From: JABJAG01 sp965222215
Lineage (GTDB): Bacteria; Pseudomonadota; Alphaproteobacteria; UBA6615
Direction: 5' to 3'
DNA: 64,000 bases
Assembly: GCA_965222215.1 (NCBI GenBank)
Contig: OZ244931.1
Coordinates: 3,286,001 to 3,350,000, forward strand
Shown: positions 50,196 through 58,691 of the stretch, piece after piece
Numbering within the stretch: position 1 is the stretch's first letter
Layout of the letters: the number at the start of each line of letters is the position of its first letter
Made by a program: the position numbers and the translations under genes
Notes under the pieces: generated by a model
Told to the model about the DNA's origin: nothing
The model's database searches: none
The model's input: the letters and a program-made list of their open reading frames with translations, nothing else

Positions 50196-50777
50196 CTAAC
50201 GTGACAATTCGTCGAGCTGCTTGCGCAGGTTGTCGATCTGCGTCTTCAAGTCGTCGAGCTTCTCGCCGTCGTTCGGCTCGCCCTTGGAACTCGCCGGCTG
50301 TTCGTCCTCGTCTGCGCCGCTGTAAGGCGTGAACATCTGAAAAGCGCGCTCGAACATCGCCATGTTCTGACGGCCCAGCTCTTCCCAATGGTTCAGTGGA
50401 TACATGCTGCGGTCGACAGCGCTTTCCATGTAGTCGCGCATGCGGTCCTGATTGTTCGAGAACGCATGCATGGATGCCTCGAGATAGTTCGGCACCATCG
50501 ACTGCAGGCTGTCGCCGTAGAACTGGATGAGTTGCCGCAGGAAACTCACGGGCAGCAGGTTTTCTCCCTTGGCCTCTTCTTCAAAAATGATCTGCGTCAG
50601 CACGGGACGTGTGATGTCGTCCCCGGACTTCGCGTCGACGACGACAAAATCATCGCCCGCCTTCACCATCTGGGAAAGGTCGTCGAGGGTGACGTATTTG
50701 CTGGTCGCCGTGTTGTAGAGACGCCGGTTCGCATATTTCTTGATTGTGATCGGCTCTTTGCCGTCGGAATTCGCCAT
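50196..50777 (-). CDS. phaR: Polyhydroxyalkanoate synthesis repressor PhaR
   Basis: 193-residue regulator. The N-terminal DNA-binding domain is diagnostic: ITIKKYANRRLYNTATSKYVTLDDL, then the PHB-accumulation domain around FLRQLIQFYGDSLQSMVPNYLE. The tail forms a short coiled coil (LDDLKTQIDNLRKQLDEL). PhaR senses PHB granules and represses phasin and its own gene. It is divergent from the pha genes, which is the normal arrangement. Confidence 0.93.
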   Translation of the reverse strand: MANSDGKEPITIKKYANRRLYNTATSKYVTLDDLSQMVKAGDDFVVVDAKSGDDITRPVLTQIIFEEEAKGENLLPVSFLRQLIQFYGDSLQSMVPNYLEASMHAFSNNQDRMRDYMESAVDRSMYPLNHWEELGRQNMAMFERAFQMFTPYSGADEDEQPASSKGEPNDGEKLDDLKTQIDNLRKQLDELSR

Positions 50778-50834
50778 GGGAAGGCACCTGCAAGTTTCCG
50801 TTTCAGGAGTAACTGTAGCAGAACGCACATAATA

Positions 50835-50846
50835 TGCTGCAATGCA
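50835..50846. promoter_or_regulatory. Candidate PhaR-binding TGC-rich site
   Basis: TGCTGCAATGCA in the 123-base gap between phaR and the divergent pha genes. PhaR proteins of alphaproteobacteria are known to bind TGC-rich sites with dyad character. Only one such site is evident. Confidence 0.35.
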
Positions 50847-50864
50847 CCTAAATACCGCCGATGT

Positions 50865-50893
50865 GGTGAAAAGGGAAGCACCCCGGCTATAGT
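50865..50893 (+). promoter_or_regulatory. Candidate -35/-10 promoter, possibly leaderless
   Basis: TATAGT (50888-50893) lies 17 bases after GGTGAA (50865-50870). The -10 is good and the -35 weak. Transcription would start at about 50900, next to the ATG at 50901, and no Shine-Dalgarno sequence is seen, so the message might be leaderless. Confidence 0.4.
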
Positions 50894-50900
50894 CTCAACC

Positions 50901-51311
50901 ATGAGTGACCAGCCCGATCTCGCAGCGCTCGCGCGCGAATATCTCGATCTCTGGGAAGATCAGCTGACCGCCATGGCTACCGATCCGGACATGGCGCGCC
51001 AGAGCGCGCGTTTCTTCGATGCGCTCAGCGCGTTCGGCGCGCAGACGAACCCGCTGGTCTCCGCAAACCTCGCCGCCATGCTGCGCACCCCGACGGAAAG
51101 CCGTGATGAGCCAGACGACGCAACCAGCTCCGAGGATGGGGCCCAGACCGCTCCCGCTTCATCTGACGACCGCGACGAGCGGCTGGATCAGCTCACGCGG
51201 CGTGTTGCCGATCTTGAGAAGCGGATCGCCGAACTGGAAGCCGGAGCTGGCGGCGCGCGCAAGAAATCTTCAAAAAGCCCTCGAAAAAAGTCCGCCACCA
51301 AACGCAGCTGA
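50901..51311 (+). CDS. Small coiled-coil, lysine-rich PHA granule protein (PhaM/PhaE-like)
   Basis: 136-residue protein. The N-terminal third (LAREYLDLWEDQLTAMATDP) resembles the helical start of PHA synthase partner proteins. A coiled coil follows (LDQLTRRVADLEKRIAELEAG), and the end is strongly basic (RKKSSKSPRKKSATKRS). This layout suggests a granule-DNA linker such as PhaM or a PhaE-type synthase partner; no firm family match. Its 3' part overlaps the PhaC-like frame. The heptamer A-AAA-AAG (51284-51290) is in frame near its end. Confidence 0.6.
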   Translation: MSDQPDLAALAREYLDLWEDQLTAMATDPDMARQSARFFDALSAFGAQTNPLVSANLAAMLRTPTESRDEPDDATSSEDGAQTAPASSDDRDERLDQLTRRVADLEKRIAELEAGAGGARKKSSKSPRKKSATKRS

Positions 51312-52344
51312 CGACCCCTTCGCAGCAGCCGTCGATACTGAAATCCGCGCGCGCCTCACGGCGTTTTCAGCCGGCGTGCGCGCTTACAGGGAGCATCCCT
51401 ACCGGCGCGACCTGACGGACCCGCCCGTCCTCTGGCAAGAGGGAAACACGCGCCTGCTCGACTACGGCCCCGCCGATGGCGTGCCGGTCCTGTTCGTGCC
51501 GTCGCTCATCAACCGCGCCTACATCCTCGACCTTTCCGAACGGCGAAGCCTGATGCGCTGGATGGCGCGCGAAACCGGATTGCGGCCGTTGCTCGTCGAC
51601 TGGGGGACGCCGGGCGCACGCGAACGCGGCTACGACCTGACGGACTACATCACCGGCCCACTGGAAGATGCACTCGACGCGGCTCGCGCGCTCTCGGACA
51701 GGCCCGTGCCGCTGGTCGGCTACTGCATGGGCGGGCTCCTCACCCTTGCGCTGGCCGCCCGGCGCGCCGACGACGTCTCCGGGCTTGTCCTGCTTGCCAC
51801 GCCCTGGAACTTCCACACCGAACGCGTGGTCCAAGCGGAAGCGCTCGCACGCGCCGTGGAGGCTGCCGCCCCCCTGTTCGAGGCACATGGCGAATTGCCA
51901 GTCGACATCATCCAGTCCATGTTCACCGCGCTCGACCCGTTTCTGGTGACGCGAAAATTCGTGAAGTTCTCCGGCATGGACCCGGAAAGCCGGGCGGCGG
52001 AAGACTTCGTCGCGCTGGAAGACTGGCTCAACGACGGTATCCCCCTGGCCGCCGCGGTGGCGCGCGAATGCATGGGCGGCTGGTACGGCCGCAACACGCC
52101 CTATGAAGGCAAATGGGCCGTCGACGGCATGCCGGTCGATCCGCGCACCGTGAAAACCCCGTCCCTCGTTCTCGTCCCGCAGCACGACAGGATCGTGCCG
52201 CCGGCCGCCGCGGCCGCACTGTCGGAAGCACTGCCCAACGCGGAACATGTCAGCCCGCGGCTTGGGCATATCGGGATGGTGGCCGCGTCGCGCGCACCGG
52301 ATATCGTCTGGAAACCGATGGCGGAATGGCTCGCCGCCCACTGA
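51106..52344 (+). CDS. phaC: PHA synthase-like alpha/beta hydrolase (PhaC, class III-like)
   Basis: Polyester synthase-like protein. The nucleophile is cysteine in VGYCMGGLLTLAL (GxCxGG lipase-like box), followed by the aspartate in VPQHDRIVP and the histidine in RLGHIGMV. VLFVPSLINRAYILDL matches the start of the PhaC core. From about 51316 to the end the sequence is clearly PhaC-like (some 340 residues, as in class III). The start is uncertain: ATG 51106 (GGAAAG upstream) gives 412 residues but its first 65 look like a shadow of the overlapping gene; GTG 51202 is another option. Confidence 0.75.
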   Translation: MSQTTQPAPRMGPRPLPLHLTTATSGWISSRGVLPILRSGSPNWKPELAARARNLQKALEKSPPPNAADDPFAAAVDTEIRARLTAFSAGVRAYREHPYRRDLTDPPVLWQEGNTRLLDYGPADGVPVLFVPSLINRAYILDLSERRSLMRWMARETGLRPLLVDWGTPGARERGYDLTDYITGPLEDALDAARALSDRPVPLVGYCMGGLLTLALAARRADDVSGLVLLATPWNFHTERVVQAEALARAVEAAAPLFEAHGELPVDIIQSMFTALDPFLVTRKFVKFSGMDPESRAAEDFVALEDWLNDGIPLAAAVARECMGGWYGRNTPYEGKWAVDGMPVDPRTVKTPSLVLVPQHDRIVPPAAAAALSEALPNAEHVSPRLGHIGMVAASRAPDIVWKPMAEWLAAH

Positions 52345-52509
52345 GGTGCCTCGGGCGCAGCGCGAACCCTCTCCGGGGTGCGCGCTGGACTCTCCCCAAC
52401 GCGAGGGCTATATCCAGAGCAACATCTGAAACCAACGGAAACGGCGGATTTCCAAGCGCTACAGCGCGAATTCAGCCCGCCTTTGCCGTATGACAGCAGG
52501 AGAATGAGC

Positions 52510-53685
52510 ATGTCTGACGTCGTCATTGCAGGAGCTGCCCGGACACCGGTGGGCGCGTTCAACGGAACGCTTTCGGGCCTGAGCGCCGCCGAACTGGGCA
52601 CAGTGGCCATTTCCGCCGCGCTGGAACGTGCGGGCGTACCGGCCGAGGACGTCGACGAAGTCGTGCTGGGTCAAGTCCTGACCGCCGCGACGGGTATGAA
52701 CCCGGCGCGCCAGGCGCTGCTTTTGGCGGGCATTCCGGAAGACCGGACCGCCTATCTCGTCAACCAGGTCTGCGGCTCGGGCTTGCGGTCCATCGCGCAG
52801 GGCTTTCAGGCCATCAAGCTGGGCGAAGCCGATGTCGTCGTCGCCGGCGGCCAGGAGAGCATGAGCCAGGCGCCGCACGCCTCGCAGATGCGCAACGGCA
52901 CCAAGATGGGCGACGTCAAGCTGGTCGACACGATGATCAAGGACGGCCTGTGGTGCGCCATGATGGGCTACCACATGGGCAACACGGCCGAGAATGTCGC
53001 AGAGCAGTGGCAGATCACGCGCGACGACCAGGACGAGTTCGCCGCCGGCTCCCAGCAGAAAGCCGAAGCCGCGCAAAACGCCGGCAAGTTCAAGGAAGAG
53101 ATCACGCCGGTCACCGTGAAGACACGCAAGGAAGACATCGTCGTCGACACCGACGAGTATCCGCGCCACGGCACGACGACCGACACGCTGGCCAAGCTGC
53201 GCCCGGCCTTCAACAAGGAAGGCACGGTGACCGCCGGCAACGCCTCGGGTATCAACGACGGTGCGGCGGCCTTCGTGCTGACCTCGTCCGACCAGGCTGA
53301 GAAGCGAGGCCTGAAACCGCTGGCCCGGATCGCCTCCTGGGCCACCGCCGGTGTCGAGCCGTCGGTGATGGGCTCCGGCCCGATCCCGGCAAGCCGCAAG
53401 GCGCTGGAAAAGGCCGGCTGGAGCGTCGAAGACCTCGACCTGGTCGAGGCCAACGAAGCTTTCGCGGCACAGGCCATCGCGGTGAACCGCGACATGGGCT
53501 GGGACCCGGATATCGTGAACGTCAACGGTGGCGCGATTGCCATCGGTCACCCGATCGGTGCGTCGGGCGCGCGCGTCATGGTCACGCTGCTCCACGAAAT
53601 GGAAAAACGCGATGCCAAGAAGGGTCTCGCGACCCTGTGCATCGGCGGCGGCATGGGTATCGCCATGTGCGTCGAACGGGACTGA
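52510..53685 (+). CDS. phaA: Acetyl-CoA acetyltransferase (thiolase, PhaA)
   Basis: 391-residue thiolase condensing two acetyl-CoA. The nucleophile cysteine is in NQVCGSGLRSIAQG near residue 88, GQESMSQAPHASQMR follows, NEAFAAQA and GGAIAIGHPIGASG hold the catalytic histidine, and CIGGGMGIAMCVE holds the second cysteine. The ATG at 52510 has AGGAG 7 bases upstream; an ATG at 52504 is closer to it. It is followed by phaB, so acetoacetyl-CoA for polyester synthesis is its likely product. Confidence 0.95.
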   Translation: MSDVVIAGAARTPVGAFNGTLSGLSAAELGTVAISAALERAGVPAEDVDEVVLGQVLTAATGMNPARQALLLAGIPEDRTAYLVNQVCGSGLRSIAQGFQAIKLGEADVVVAGGQESMSQAPHASQMRNGTKMGDVKLVDTMIKDGLWCAMMGYHMGNTAENVAEQWQITRDDQDEFAAGSQQKAEAAQNAGKFKEEITPVTVKTRKEDIVVDTDEYPRHGTTTDTLAKLRPAFNKEGTVTAGNASGINDGAAAFVLTSSDQAEKRGLKPLARIASWATAGVEPSVMGSGPIPASRKALEKAGWSVEDLDLVEANEAFAAQAIAVNRDMGWDPDIVNVNGGAIAIGHPIGASGARVMVTLLHEMEKRDAKKGLATLCIGGGMGIAMCVERD

Positions 53686-53761
53686 ACGGGGAACGTTAAA
53701 CACCAAGCGGCCAACGAGACCCGGCACGGGCGCGCTGCGCAACAATTCTTGGGAGAGTGAT

Positions 53762-54484
53762 ATGGGTCGAGTGGCACTGGTAACAGGCGGCACCCGGGGG
53801 ATCGGGGCCGCGATCAGCAACGCATTGAAAGGCGCGGGACGCGATGTCGTCGCGAACTATGCCGGCAACGAACACCGCGCGCGTGAGTTCGAGGAAAGCA
53901 CCGGCATCAAGACTGCGAAATTCGATGTCGCCAACCATGAAGAGGTCTCCGACGCCATCGCCAAGATCGAGAAGGACATGGGTCCGGTCGAGATCCTGGT
54001 GAACAACGCGGGCATCACCCGCGACGGCACAATGCACCGCATGACGTTCGAGCAATGGAAAGAAGTCATCGACGTGAACCTGTCGGGTGTCTTCAACTGT
54101 TCGCGCGCCGTGATCGAGAATATGCGCGAGGGCAGCTTCGGGCGGATCGTCAATATCGGGTCGATCAACGGACAGGCCGGCCAGTACGGTCAGGTCAACT
54201 ATGCCGCCACCAAGTCCGGCATCCATGGCTTCACCAAGGCGCTAGCACAGGAAGGTGCCGCCAAGGGCATCACTGTCAACGCGATCGCACCCGGCTACGT
54301 CGATACCGACATGGTGCGCGCCGTCCCGCCGGACGTGCTGGAGAAAATCATCGCGCGCATCCCGGTTGGCCGCCTCGGCCAGGCCGACGATATCGCGCGC
54401 GGCGTGATTTTCCTGACCGCCGACAATGCTGGCTTCATTACCGGCTCCACGCTGTCGATCAACGGCGGCCAGCACATGTACTAG
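53762..54484 (+). CDS. phaB: Acetoacetyl-CoA reductase (PhaB)
   Basis: 240-residue SDR reducing acetoacetyl-CoA to (R)-3-hydroxybutyryl-CoA with NADPH. TGGTRGIGAAIS starts the protein, NNAGITRDGTMHRMT is typical of PhaB, and GSINGQAGQYGQVNYAATKSG has the catalytic Ser-Tyr-Lys. GGGAGAG precedes the ATG. With phaA and the PhaC-like gene this completes a short-chain PHA pathway within 4 kb. Confidence 0.94.
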   Translation: MGRVALVTGGTRGIGAAISNALKGAGRDVVANYAGNEHRAREFEESTGIKTAKFDVANHEEVSDAIAKIEKDMGPVEILVNNAGITRDGTMHRMTFEQWKEVIDVNLSGVFNCSRAVIENMREGSFGRIVNIGSINGQAGQYGQVNYAATKSGIHGFTKALAQEGAAKGITVNAIAPGYVDTDMVRAVPPDVLEKIIARIPVGRLGQADDIARGVIFLTADNAGFITGSTLSINGGQHMY

Positions 54485-54516
54485 GGCCTGTCGGCTTTCG
54501 TCACACTGGCGACATC

Positions 54517-55038
54517 ATGACAACACGCGAATACCCCGACAGCCCGATATCCGGTGTCGGGGTGGTCGTCCTCAAGGACAGCCATGTCCTGCTCATCCGG
54601 CGCGGGCGTGAACCGCGCATCGGGCAGTGGAGCATTCCCGGCGGCAAGCAGGAACTGGGTGAGACCTGGCGCGAAACGGCCGCGCGCGAGGTGCGCGAGG
54701 AAACCGGCGTCGAGATCAAGGTGCTCGGGATTGTCGACGTGGTCGACGCCATCGTGCGCGACGGCGACCCCGCCCGGCCGGGCACCCAGGGCGTGACCGT
54801 TCCTGCCGCCAACGACGACGACCTTATCCCGGAAAGCGACCGTCGGGTACGGTATCACTACACGCTGGTGGATTGCGCGGCACGCTGGATGGCCGGCGAT
54901 CCCGTCGCCGGCGGCGACGCCGCCCACGCCGAGTGGTGGCCGCTCGACCGGCTGGACGAACTGGCCTTGTGGACCGAAACCGTCCGCATCATCCGCCAGG
55001 CCGCGGAGATGGCCGCCACACCCGAACAGAGTGGATGA
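54517..55038 (+). CDS. NUDIX hydrolase
   Basis: 173-residue NUDIX protein. The box is complete: GGKQELGETWRETAAREV followed by REETG, with the Mg-binding glutamates. The beginning VVLKDSHVLLIRRGREPRIG and PGGK suggest an ADP-ribose or nucleoside-diphosphate type. A charged insert (near residues 80-110) is unusual in length. Its stop overlaps the ATG of the transporter gene, implying co-translation. Confidence 0.88.
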   Translation: MTTREYPDSPISGVGVVVLKDSHVLLIRRGREPRIGQWSIPGGKQELGETWRETAAREVREETGVEIKVLGIVDVVDAIVRDGDPARPGTQGVTVPAANDDDLIPESDRRVRYHYTLVDCAARWMAGDPVAGGDAAHAEWWPLDRLDELALWTETVRIIRQAAEMAATPEQSG

Positions 55039-55952
55039 GCAAGGCCGACCTGTCCCGACCCCCCGGTGCTCATCGAAAACGTGCCACCGTCATCGGGCTT
55101 TCAGCTGTCGCCATCTGGTCGACCCTGGCCCTGTTCGGCGCACTGGCTGGGCCGGTCCCGCCCCTGCAACTCGTCGCCATGGCGTTCACACTCGTCTTCG
55201 CGCTGTCGCTCACGGTCTGGCTTCTCAGAGGCGACAATCCCCTTTACCACCTTCGCCAGCCGCTGCCGGCCTGGGCGCTCGGGATCGCAGGGCTGTTCGG
55301 CTACCACTTTCTGTATTTTGTTGGCATCCAGAACGCACCGCCCGCCGACGCCAACCTCATCAACTACCTCTGGCCGGTCCTGATCGTGCTGTTCTCGGCA
55401 TTGCTGCCTGTGGACAGCGGCGTCGGTCGGCTTCGCTGGTATCACGTCGCGGGCGCGGGGATGGGGCTGGCCGGCACCGCAGTGATCGTGACCGGCGGGA
55501 CCGGACTCGTTTTCCGGTCCGAGTACGCGACCGGATACCTTGCCGCCATCGGCGCGGCGCTCGCCTGGTCGAGTTACTCGGTGCTGTCGCGGCATTTCGC
55601 GCATATCTCGACCGACGCCGTCGGCGCGTTCTGCGGCGGCACGGCGCTCCTTGCATGGATCGCGCATTTCCTCCTCGAGCCGACAATCTGGCCGGACAGC
55701 GCGCTGGCCTGGGCCGCGGTGGCCGGGCTCGGGCTGGGCCCCGTCGGGTCGGCCTTCTTTGTCTGGGACCATGGGGTGAAGCACGGAGACCTGCGCGTGC
55801 TCGGCGCGGGCGCCTACGCCGCGCCGCTGCTGTCGACGATCCTGCTGGTCGTTGTGGGCCTCGCGGCGGCGACATGGTCGCTGGCGCTCGCCTGCGTGCT
55901 GATCGTCTGCGGCGGTTTGCTTGCCGCGCGCGAGATGCTTCGCCCGTCCTAG
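55035..55952 (+). CDS. DMT family (EamA) transporter
   Basis: 305-residue membrane protein with about ten helices in two EamA-like halves; LWPVLIVLFSALLP and GAYAAPLLSTILLVV are typical segments near the ends of each half. Likely an exporter of amino acids or metabolites. It starts in an ATGA overlap with the NUDIX gene. It converges with the ferredoxin-like gene by 4 bases. Confidence 0.85.
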   Translation: MSKADLSRPPGAHRKRATVIGLSAVAIWSTLALFGALAGPVPPLQLVAMAFTLVFALSLTVWLLRGDNPLYHLRQPLPAWALGIAGLFGYHFLYFVGIQNAPPADANLINYLWPVLIVLFSALLPVDSGVGRLRWYHVAGAGMGLAGTAVIVTGGTGLVFRSEYATGYLAAIGAALAWSSYSVLSRHFAHISTDAVGAFCGGTALLAWIAHFLLEPTIWPDSALAWAAVAGLGLGPVGSAFFVWDHGVKHGDLRVLGAGAYAAPLLSTILLVVVGLAAATWSLALACVLIVCGGLLAAREMLRPS

Positions 55953-56614
55953 CCTGCGGATTGCGCTGCGCAGAAGGCACGCATGTGGAAAGCCGCCTGG
56001 GCGGGTTCATAGACAAAATCACGACCGACCGGACAGGCCCGCCGCGCGCGGCAGCCCAAATCTATACAGTCTCGTCCGGCTTCCGTGTCGATATGCGCCA
56101 CGCAGGCCGGCACGTCATAGCTCTCGCCCGTGAACGCACCAACCGGGCAGGCGGACAGGCAGGGCTTGTCCGCGCATGTGTCGCACGGCGATGTCCGGTC
56201 GTCCCGGACCGGCAGGTCCAGCCGCTCCGCGAACGCAAGCGCGCCGCGATACGCGTGCCACAACCCATAGTCCGGGTGGATCAGAACCCCCAGGGGCGAC
56301 GGATGGACCGGTTCCGCCCGTTTTGCCCAGCGCTGGAACGGCAGGTATGGCGGACCGCCGAACGGGAACAGCGCCGTCGCGCCAACCGTTCGGGCGACCT
56401 CCGTCAGGACATCGTGGACCCAGGCATCGAGCGGGTTCGCTTCGCCGGCATAGGCCGAACGGTCGGCATCGAACGCGCGCCACATCTCCGGCCCTGCGTT
56501 GCCCACAAGAACGAGCGTGCCGGGCTCGCCAGGCACCGCGTCATCGGCTTCGGGATGAAAGGCGCCCCGCGCGATCAGGCCTTTCCGAGAAAGGCGCTGT
56601 TCGAGCGTCGTCAC
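55949..56614 (-). CDS. 4Fe-4S ferredoxin-like protein
   Basis: 221-residue protein. The C-terminal third has a cysteine cluster CDTCADKPCLSACPVGAF (Cx2Cx4Cx3CP) and further cysteines in CIDLGCRARRACPVG, fit for one or two iron-sulfur clusters. The N-terminal two thirds lack a recognised domain but share features with QueG/cobalamin-related small proteins. It starts with GTG behind GGAG. Two bases separate it from asd, so it is probably co-transcribed. Confidence 0.75.
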   Translation of the reverse strand: MTTLEQRLSRKGLIARGAFHPEADDAVPGEPGTLVLVGNAGPEMWRAFDADRSAYAGEANPLDAWVHDVLTEVARTVGATALFPFGGPPYLPFQRWAKRAEPVHPSPLGVLIHPDYGLWHAYRGALAFAERLDLPVRDDRTSPCDTCADKPCLSACPVGAFTGESYDVPACVAHIDTEAGRDCIDLGCRARRACPVGRDFVYEPAQAAFHMRAFCAAQSAG

Positions 56615-56616
56615 GG

Positions 56617-57651
56617 CTACTCCGCCGCGATGGCCTTTTTCAGGTAGTCGCGGTCCAGAAGCTCAGCGATCTGGATCGTGTTCAACGCCGCACCCTTGCG
56701 CAGATTGTCCGACACAACCCAGAGATTGAGGCCGTTGTCGACGGTCGCATCTTCACGGATGCGGCTGACATACACCGCATCCTCGCCGGCCGCCTCGTCC
56801 GGCGTGACGTAGCCTTCGTTCGCGCGGTGATCGACGACCGCCACGCCCGGGGCGTCGCGCAGGATATTGCGGGCTTCCTTCTCGGAAATCTCGCGCTCGC
56901 ACTCAATGTTGACCGCCTCGGCATGGCCGATGAAGACCGGAACGCGCACGCACGTTGCCGTGACCCTGATCTTCGGATCGAGGATCTTCTTGGTCTCGAC
57001 GACCATCTTCCACTCTTCCTTCGTGGACCCGTCGTCCATGAAGACGTCGATGTGCGGGATCACGTTGAACGCGATCTGCTTGGTGAATTCCTTCGGCTCC
57101 ATCGGGTCGTTCACGTAGACAGCGCGCGTCTGGTTGAACAGCTCGTCCATGCCGTCCTTGCCCGCGCCGGAAACCGACTGGTAGGTCGACACCACCACCC
57201 GCTTGATTCCGAACGCATCGTGCAGCGGCTTCAGCGCCACGAGCATCTGGATCGTCGAGCAGTTCGGGTTCGCGATGATGTTGCGCTTGGTATAGCCGGC
57301 CGCGGCCTCGGGATTCACCTCGGGCACGATCAGCGGCACGTCCGGGTCCATGCGGAACTGGGAAGTGTTGTCGATGACGATGCAGCCGGCCGCCGCCGCC
57401 TTGGGCGCGTACTCGGCGGAAACCTTGGAGCCCGGCGAGAACAGGCCGATGTCGGTGCCCGTGAAGTCATAGTCCGCGAGCGAACGCACTTTCAGCGTGT
57501 GATCCTCGCCATAAGAGACTTCGCGCCCGACCGAGCGTTCACTCGCCAGCGCCACGACTTCGTCCGCCGGGAACTTGCGCTCCGCCAGCGTCTGCAGCAT
57601 TTCGCGGCCGACGTTGCCCGTCGCACCGACCACCGCAACCTTGTAGCCCAT
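56617..57651 (-). CDS. asd: Aspartate-semialdehyde dehydrogenase
   Basis: 344-residue NADP-dependent enzyme forming aspartate semialdehyde for lysine, threonine and methionine synthesis. The N-terminus VAVVGATGNVGREML binds the cofactor, and IANPNCSTIQM holds the catalytic cysteine. VNPEA and GKDGMDELFNQTRAV follow the family order. The ATG is preceded by AGGA. It lies some 3 kb from leuB; in many alphaproteobacteria they are closer, here small genes intervene. Confidence 0.95.
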   Translation of the reverse strand: MGYKVAVVGATGNVGREMLQTLAERKFPADEVVALASERSVGREVSYGEDHTLKVRSLADYDFTGTDIGLFSPGSKVSAEYAPKAAAAGCIVIDNTSQFRMDPDVPLIVPEVNPEAAAGYTKRNIIANPNCSTIQMLVALKPLHDAFGIKRVVVSTYQSVSGAGKDGMDELFNQTRAVYVNDPMEPKEFTKQIAFNVIPHIDVFMDDGSTKEEWKMVVETKKILDPKIRVTATCVRVPVFIGHAEAVNIECEREISEKEARNILRDAPGVAVVDHRANEGYVTPDEAAGEDAVYVSRIREDATVDNGLNLWVVSDNLRKGAALNTIQIAELLDRDYLKKAIAAE

Positions 57652-57750
57652 GGGTCCTGTCCTTGTTTGCGGCGCAACATGCACCGTGCGGGCGATGAAA
57701 TAAGCCCCGAAGCCCGGTTTTGCAAGTTGAGGTCGCCGAAGACCAACATC

Positions 57751-57826
57751 CGTCATGCCCGGGCTCGACCCGGGCATCTCCACACAGACCGAGATGAGAT
57801 GCGCGGATCAAGTCCGCGCATGACAT
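57751..57826. repeat. Repeat family C, copy 4 (double hairpin)
   Basis: CATGCCCGGGCTCGACCCGG plus GCATC forms one stem; GATGCGCGGATCAAGTCCGC plus GCATGACATC a second. This is the same organisation as the cluster at 34186-34320. It lies upstream of asd and downstream of the methyltransferase gene, both on the minus strand. Confidence 0.85.
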
Positions 57827-57838
57827 CATTTCATCCGG

Positions 57839-58642
57839 CTAAGCCTTCCGCGCGACGATGCTCACATAGTTCATGAAGCCGTAGAACATGCCGGCCTCGA
57901 TCCGCCGATCACATTCGGCAACGAGCGCAACTCGCATGGAATCGTCGATCCGGCCCCATTCATGCAAATAGAGGGCTCCGCGTTTCGTCCAATTGCTGGT
58001 GAGTTGCGGGGTTTCGGTATCGAGATGGCCATGACTGCGCATCTGAGCCGGCTCAAATCCGGTATCGTGCAACAGCCTCGGCAGACGACGTACCAGCCAA
58101 CGGTCGTGAACATTTCCTTCAACAAAAGCATTGATGCAGGCCTGCAGCGGATCGGCATCAGATGTCGCAACCGTCATGGTGGTGAAATCGCCATCATAGA
58201 TGGCCACCTGTCCACCCGCTTTCAGCACCCTGTAGGCCTCGGCAAGCACCCCTTCCGGGCCCGGGACATGGGTCAGCAACGTATGCAGCAACACCACATC
58301 GAACGATCCGTCATCGAAGGGCAGATCGCGGGCATCCGAGCGCTCGAACGAAACATGGTCCAGATCGGCCGCCAACTCGCGCGCGCGCTCGAGGAACGGC
58401 TCGAGCTGGTCGACGCCGACTACCTCACGCACCCCCGCCACCTTTGCGACAGTGCGGGTCTGGGGCCCCGTCCCACAACCGATATCCAGAACCCGGGCCC
58501 CGTCCGGGAACTCGATGTCGCCCAGATAGGCGTTCAAAGCTGCAGATTGCTGCGGGGTCGCCGCCCGCAGTTCCAGCGTGTGGGTCATCAGACTCAGGGT
58601 TTCAGCCGGGATCGCATCAGGATCCACATAAATGTCAGGCAT
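57839..58642 (-). CDS. SAM-dependent methyltransferase
   Basis: 267-residue class I methyltransferase. Motif I is VLDIGCGTGPQTRTVA, followed by the acidic VGVDQLE and the motif DLPFDDGSFDVVLLHTLL. A substrate-binding C-terminal half with YLHEWGRI is not assigned. The ATG at 58642 has GAGGAGG 7 bases upstream. It is divergent from the DUF962 gene across about 50 bases. Confidence 0.85.
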   Translation of the reverse strand: MPDIYVDPDAIPAETLSLMTHTLELRAATPQQSAALNAYLGDIEFPDGARVLDIGCGTGPQTRTVAKVAGVREVVGVDQLEPFLERARELAADLDHVSFERSDARDLPFDDGSFDVVLLHTLLTHVPGPEGVLAEAYRVLKAGGQVAIYDGDFTTMTVATSDADPLQACINAFVEGNVHDRWLVRRLPRLLHDTGFEPAQMRSHGHLDTETPQLTSNWTKRGALYLHEWGRIDDSMRVALVAECDRRIEAGMFYGFMNYVSIVARKA

Positions 58643-58691
58643 CCGGGGGCCTCCTCGCCTCGCGAAGCCCATATGTGCCAGAATTCACGCG

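Noticed and set aside
51284..51290. Programmed -1 frameshift joining the coiled-coil protein to PhaC
   Set aside because: The A-AAA-AAG heptamer is in the right phase for slippage, but a -1 shift enters a third frame that ends after about 40 codons, not the PhaC frame.
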